A DNA stretch of 64,000 nucleotides from Aeromicrobium stalagmiti (GTDB lineage Bacteria > Actinomycetota > Actinomycetes > Propionibacteriales > Nocardioidaceae). Below are positions 60,512-64,000 of the stretch, piece after piece. Every line of letters begins with the position of its first letter. Position 1 is the first letter of the stretch. A program made the position numbers and the translations under genes. The stretch is taken from the NCBI RefSeq assembly GCF_013283745.1, contig NZ_JABSTZ010000003.1:372001-436000 (forward strand), written 5' to 3'. The notes beneath the pieces were generated by a model. The model was given only the letters and a program-made list of their open reading frames with translations, ran no database searches and had not been told where the DNA came from.

Positions 60512-61090
60512 TCAGTCGGGCAGACCGAGGGCGCGCGCGGCGTCCTCGACCGTGTCCCACTTCTCGCGCTCACCACCGAGGCGGTCGGGGTGGGCCTGCT
60601 TGCGGGCCTTGCGGTAGACCCGCATGAGGTCGTCGAACGACGGGTTGCTCGGCAGCGGGTCGGAGCCCGCGATCGACTCGAGCGTCATGATCGCCCGCAG
60701 CTCGCGAGGCGTCTGGGTCTTCGTGGCGGGAGCGCTGGGCGTCGACGACGTCGTCGACGAGGACCCCTTGGCCTTGCGCAGGTCGTACTCGCGCTTGCGC
60801 GCCGGGATCGGAACGAGGTTGGAGTCGTAGACCGGGATCTGCAGCTTCTTGCGGGCGAAGTCGTGGCCGGCCTGCGGAGACGCGACCCGGCGGCGGATCG
60901 ACTCGCCGTCGTGCGCGACCAGCAGCAGGGTGGCCTGCGTGACCGAGGTCCGGGGCTCGATCCACGCCTCGACGCCGCGCCGGGACTCGGCGAAGTCGCG
61001 CAGAGCGGCGAGATCAGCGCGGCTCGCGTCGCGGTCCGAGACGGCGGCGCCGCCGGCGGTCCTGGCCTTCCGGCCCCGGAAAATTCCCAT
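60512..61090 (-). CDS. Hypothetical protein with C-terminal J-domain-like segment
   Basis: The 192-residue basic protein starts MGIFRGRKARTAGGAA, has a globular part at about 25-105 (LAALRDFAESRRGVEAWIEP, ATLLLVAHDGESIRRRVASP, KLQIPVYDSNLVPIPARKRE), a Ser/Thr/Pro linker and a C-terminal helix pair with KARKQAHPDRLGGEREKW. The HPD at 167-169 between two helices resembles the DnaK-activating J-domain motif. I do not recognise a named family and do not infer a partner. It is convergent to the serine hydrolase gene and divergent from lpd. Confidence 0.72.
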   Translation of the reverse strand: MGIFRGRKARTAGGAAVSDRDASRADLAALRDFAESRRGVEAWIEPRTSVTQATLLLVAHDGESIRRRVASPQAGHDFARKKLQIPVYDSNLVPIPARKREYDLRKAKGSSSTTSSTPSAPATKTQTPRELRAIMTLESIAGSDPLPSNPSFDDLMRVYRKARKQAHPDRLGGEREKWDTVEDAARALGLPD

Positions 61091-61195
61091 GGGACAAGTG
61101 TGCCCGATCGTCGGGAACGGACGGGCGAACCCCGGTGGCACGAGTCTTGCCGCGAGTGACAAGATGAGAAAGCACATCTTCTTTGGGAGGAAACC

Positions 61196-62578
61196 GTGGC
61201 GGACGGCGCCGGCAACAACTTCGACATCGTGATTCTCGGCGGCGGAAGTGGCGGCTACGCCTGCGCGCTCCGCGCCGTCCAGCTCGGCAAGACGGTCGCG
61301 CTGATCGAGAAGTCCAAGCTCGGAGGCACGTGCCTCCACTGGGGCTGCATCCCGACCAAGGCCCTGCTGCACACGGCCGAGGTCGCCGACCTGGCCCGTG
61401 AGGGCAGCACCTTCGGCGTCAACTCGACGTTCGAGGGCATCGACATGACGCAGGTCAACAAGTACAAGGACGGCGTCATCGACCGTCTCTACAAGGGTCT
61501 GCAGGGCCTCATCAAGTCCGGCGGCATCACGGTCGTCGAGGGCGAGGGCAAGCTCGTCGACCCCAAGACCGTCGAGGTGGGCGGCGAGCGCTACACCGGC
61601 ACCAACGTCGTCCTGGCCACCGGCTCGGTCTCCCGCACGCTCGGTCTCGAGATCGGCGGACGGGTCATCACCAGCACCGAGGCGCTGACGATGACCGAGG
61701 TGCCCGAGAAGGTCGTCATCATCGGCGGCAGCGTCATCGGCGTCGAGTTCGCATCGGTCTGGAAGTCCTTCGGGGCCGACGTCACGATCATCGAGGGCCT
61801 GCCCACGCTCGTGCCGCTGGAGGACCCGACGCTCAGCAAGGGCCTGGAGCGCGCGTTCCGCAAGCGCAAGATCAACTTCAAGACCGGCGTCAAGTTCGAC
61901 TCCGTCAAGCAGACCGACGACGGCGTGACCGTGACGCTCGAGAACGGCGACACGATCGAGGCCGACCTGGTCCTGGTCGCCGTCGGCCGCGGCCCCAACT
62001 CCGCCGGCATGGGCTACGAGGAGGCCGGCATCACAGTCGACCGTGGCTGGGTGCCCACCAACGAGCGCCTCGCGACCAACGTCGACGGCGTCTTCGCGGT
62101 CGGCGACCTCGTCCCCGGCCTGCAGCTGGCGCACCGCGGCTTCGCCCACGGCATCTTCGTCGCCGAGGAGATCGCGGGCCTGGCGCCCCAGCCGGTCGTC
62201 GACTCCGGCATCCCCCGGGTCACCTACTGCGAGCCCGAGATCGCGTCGGTCGGCATCACCGAGCCCCAGGCCAGGGAGAAGTACGGCGACGCAGGCGTCG
62301 AGACCATCGAGTACAACCTCGGCGGCAACGGCAAGTCGCAGATCCTCGCCACCGCCGGCACGGTCAAGCTCGTCCGCGAGAAGGATGGCCCGATCGTCGG
62401 CGTCCACATGATCGGTGCCCGCTTCGGTGAGCAGGTCGGCGAGGCGTCGCTGATGGTCAACTGGGAGGCCTACCCCGAGGACGTCGCGCAGTTCATCCAC
62501 GCGCACCCCACCCAGAACGAAGCACTCGGTGAAGCCGCCCTGGCCCTCGCCGGCAAGCCCCTTCACTCGCACGCCTGA
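61196..62578 (+). CDS. lpd: Dihydrolipoyl dehydrogenase (E3)
   Basis: Lpd reoxidises lipoyl groups of 2-oxoacid dehydrogenases with FAD and NAD. The 460-residue protein has the FAD motif [15 protein letters not shown], the redox-active disulfide in [16 protein letters not shown], the NAD motif [17 protein letters not shown] and the C-terminal [14 protein letters not shown] containing the catalytic His-Glu pair. GTG 61196 has GGGAGGAA 4-11 nt upstream. It lies 13 bp before the E2 gene, so the two form an operon. Confidence 0.97.
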   Translation: MADGAGNNFDIVILGGGSGGYACALRAVQLGKTVALIEKSKLGGTCLHWGCIPTKALLHTAEVADLAREGSTFGVNSTFEGIDMTQVNKYKDGVIDRLYKGLQGLIKSGGITVVEGEGKLVDPKTVEVGGERYTGTNVVLATGSVSRTLGLEIGGRVITSTEALTMTEVPEKVVIIGGSVIGVEFASVWKSFGADVTIIEGLPTLVPLEDPTLSKGLERAFRKRKINFKTGVKFDSVKQTDDGVTVTLENGDTIEADLVLVAVGRGPNSAGMGYEEAGITVDRGWVPTNERLATNVDGVFAVGDLVPGLQLAHRGFAHGIFVAEEIAGLAPQPVVDSGIPRVTYCEPEIASVGITEPQAREKYGDAGVETIEYNLGGNGKSQILATAGTVKLVREKDGPIVGVHMIGARFGEQVGEASLMVNWEAYPEDVAQFIHAHPTQNEALGEAALALAGKPLHSHA

Positions 62579-62591
62579 CCCGGAGATCATC

Positions 62592-64000
62592 ATGGCCACG
62601 TCCGTCACCCTTCCCGCTCTCGGCGAAAGCGTCACCGAGGGCACCGTCACCCAGTGGCTCAAGTCTGTCGGCGACACCGTCGCCGTCGACGAGCCCCTCC
62701 TGGAGATCTCGACCGACAAGGTCGACACCGAGATCCCCTCGCCCGTCGCGGGCGTCCTGCTCGAGATCAAGGCCGAGGAGGACGACACCGTCGAGGTCGG
62801 CGCCGTCCTCGCGATCATCGGCGAGGAGGGCGAGAGCACCGGCGGCGACGCAGCACCTGCTGCCGAGGCCCCGGCCGCCGAGGCCGCCCCGGCCGAGGCT
62901 CCCGCAGCCGAGCCCGCTCCGGCCGCCGAGCCGGAGCCCGCCGCGGTCGCCGAGGAGCGCACCCCCGAGCCTGCGCCGAGCGCCGAGGCGCAGCACGACG
63001 CTGCCGAGACCGCTCCGGCCCCGCAGGCCGAGACCGCACCCGCGTCCGGCGGAGGCACCGAGGTGACGCTGCCCGCCCTGGGCGAGAGCGTCACCGAGGG
63101 CACCGTCACCCAGTGGCTGAAGGCCGTCGGCGACGACGTCGCCGTCGACGAGCCGCTGCTGGAGATCTCGACCGACAAGGTCGACACCGAGATCCCCTCC
63201 CCCGTGGCCGGCAAGCTGCTCGAGATCCGTGCCGACGAGGACGAGACCGTCGAGGTCGGTGCCGTCCTGGCCGTCATCGGCGCCGAGGGCGCTGCTCCGG
63301 CAGCCGCCGCTCCCGCCCCGTCGGCTCCCGCCGCCGAGGCCCAGCCCGAGGCCGCCCCCGAGCCGACCCCGGAGCCCGAGCCGACGCCTGCGCCGCAGGC
63401 CGAGCAGGCACCGCCCCCGCCGTCCCCGGCCCCCGAGCCGGTCGCTGCCCCCGAGCCCACGCCCGCACAGCCCGAGACCCAGGCAGCCCCCGAGCCGGCT
63501 CCGGCGCCCGCCGCACCGGCCGAGAGCAGCGGCGACTCCTACGTCACCCCGATCGTCCGCAAGCTCGCGAAGCAGCACGACGTCGACCTGGCCGCCCTGA
63601 CCGGCACCGGTGTCGGTGGCCGCATCCGCAAGCAGGACGTCCTCGACGCGGCCGCAGCCAAGCCGGCCGAGGCAGCACCCGCCGCAGCAGCACCGGCTGC
63701 CGCCGCGGCACCTGCCGTGGAGCCGTCGGAGCTGCGCGGCAAGACCGAGAAGCTCTCGCGCCTGCGCAAGGTCATCGCCTCGCGCCTGGTGGAGTCCCTC
63801 GAGATCTCGGCCCAGCTGACGCAGGTGCACGAGGTCGACGTCACCGAGGTCGCTCGTCTGCGTGCCCGCCACAAGGACGCCTTCCTCGATCGCGAGGGCG
63901 TCAAGCTCACCTACCTGCCGTTCTTCGCCAAGGCTGCCGTCGAGGCGCTCAAGGCCTACCCGAAGCTCAACTCGGCGCTCGACCTCGAGGCCGGCACGAT
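62592..64000 (+). CDS. sucB: 2-oxoacid dehydrogenase E2, two lipoyl domains (3' end outside window)
   Basis: About 470 N-terminal residues are visible of an E2 acyltransferase. Two near-identical lipoyl domains (about 1-78 and 158-235) each carry the lipoyl-lysine loop [17 protein letters not shown], joined by long Ala/Pro/Glu linkers that work as flexible swinging arms. Then comes a peripheral subunit-binding domain ([34 protein letters not shown]) and the start of the catalytic domain. Position beside lpd fits mycobacterial DlaT/SucB (Rv2215); whether the partner E1 uses pyruvate or 2-oxoglutarate cannot be seen here. Confidence 0.92.
   Translation, partial: MATSVTLPALGESVTEGTVTQWLKSVGDTVAVDEPLLEISTDKVDTEIPSPVAGVLLEIKAEEDDTVEVGAVLAIIGEEGESTGGDAAPAAEAPAAEAAPAEAPAAEPAPAAEPEPAAVAEERTPEPAPSAEAQHDAAETAPAPQAETAPASGGGTEVTLPALGESVTEGTVTQWLKAVGDDVAVDEPLLEISTDKVDTEIPSPVAGKLLEIRADEDETVEVGAVLAVIGAEGAAPAAAAPAPSAPAAEAQPEAAPEPTPEPEPTPAPQAEQAPPPPSPAPEPVAAPEPTPAQPETQAAPEPAPAPAAPAESSGDSYVTPIVRKLAKQHDVDLAALTGTGVGGRIRKQDVLDAAAAKPAEAAPAAAAPAAAAAPAVEPSELRGKTEKLSRLRKVIASRLVESLEISAQLTQVHEVDVTEVARLRARHKDAFLDREGVKLTYLPFFAKAAVEALKAYPKLNSALDLEAGT

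Noticed and set aside
60512..63460. A 982-codon minus-strand frame covering lpd and the E2 gene
   Set aside because: It is the mirror of the Ala/Pro/Glu-rich E2 coding sequence in GC-rich DNA; only the last 192 codons (from ATG 61090) make a plausible protein.

Overview
The window is high-GC actinobacterial chromosome. The coding style, the gene order, the aa3/bc1 respiratory genes, the PspA-HtpX-PspAB trio and the DUF3040 and DUF3043 proteins fit Propionibacteriales; I would guess a Nocardioidaceae member such as Aeromicrobium or Nocardioides, but no rRNA or species marker is present. From memory, the order of conserved genes follows the region from ftsZ to dlaT/sucB of Mycobacterium tuberculosis (about Rv2150c to Rv2215), so most of the window is conserved core genome, not a mobile island. 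I see no tRNA, rRNA, IS element, prophage or CRISPR.

Layout: (1) 1-15.3 kb, minus strand: the division and cell-wall (dcw) cluster, transcribed mraZ, a 42-codon membrane micro-ORF, rsmH, ftsL, ftsI, [repeat island], murE, murF, mraY, murD, ftsW, murG, murC, ftsQ, ftsZ (3' end outside the window). Most junctions are 4-bp stop/start overlaps. A four-repeat MraZ box precedes mraZ. (2) 15.4-25.7 kb: DUF3040 protein, methyltransferase, FAD oxidoreductase, divergent metF and polyprenyl synthetase, a secreted RNase with a barstar-like inhibitor, a PASTA kinase (PknL type), a CMD-family protein, class II DAHP synthase, a second repeat island and a DUF427 protein. (3) 25.8-36.1 kb: PPi-type phosphofructokinase, acyltransferase, esterase, two tandem ROK sugar kinases, SRPBCC protein, FadD15-like ligase, a membrane-anchored HEGTH metallopeptidase candidate, and an NlpC/P60 hydrolase behind a c-di-AMP (ydaO-type) riboswitch. 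(4) 36.2-49.0 kb: DnaQ/GIY-YIG fusion, RAM-domain protein, trpD, receiver-like protein, then the respiratory block ctaE-qcrC-qcrA-qcrB (plus) and ctaC-ctaD-ctaF (minus), with a DUF6226-like protein and an L,D-transpeptidase lipoprotein between them. (5) 49.1-64 kb: adenosine-kinase-type PfkB, a four-copy tandem repeat of about 128 bp, HesB/ErpA-type protein, glycerate kinase, aminotransferase, pspAB-htpX-pspA, DUF3043 protein, gcvT, pepA, serine hydrolase, J-domain-like protein, lpd, and the start of the 2-oxoacid dehydrogenase E2 gene (open at the window end).

The themes are envelope growth (lipid II synthesis, septation, endopeptidase, L,D-transpeptidase, PASTA kinase, c-di-AMP control of a wall hydrolase), the terminal respiratory chain, and central carbon, aromatic and folate metabolism. 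Regulation looks economical: many transcription units start with a TANNNT hexamer 6-7 nt before the start codon, which suggests leaderless mRNAs. The least explained parts are three intergenic repeat islands, the dcw micro-ORF, the J-domain-like protein and the secreted RNase/barstar pair. I found no convincing wholly new multi-gene system.
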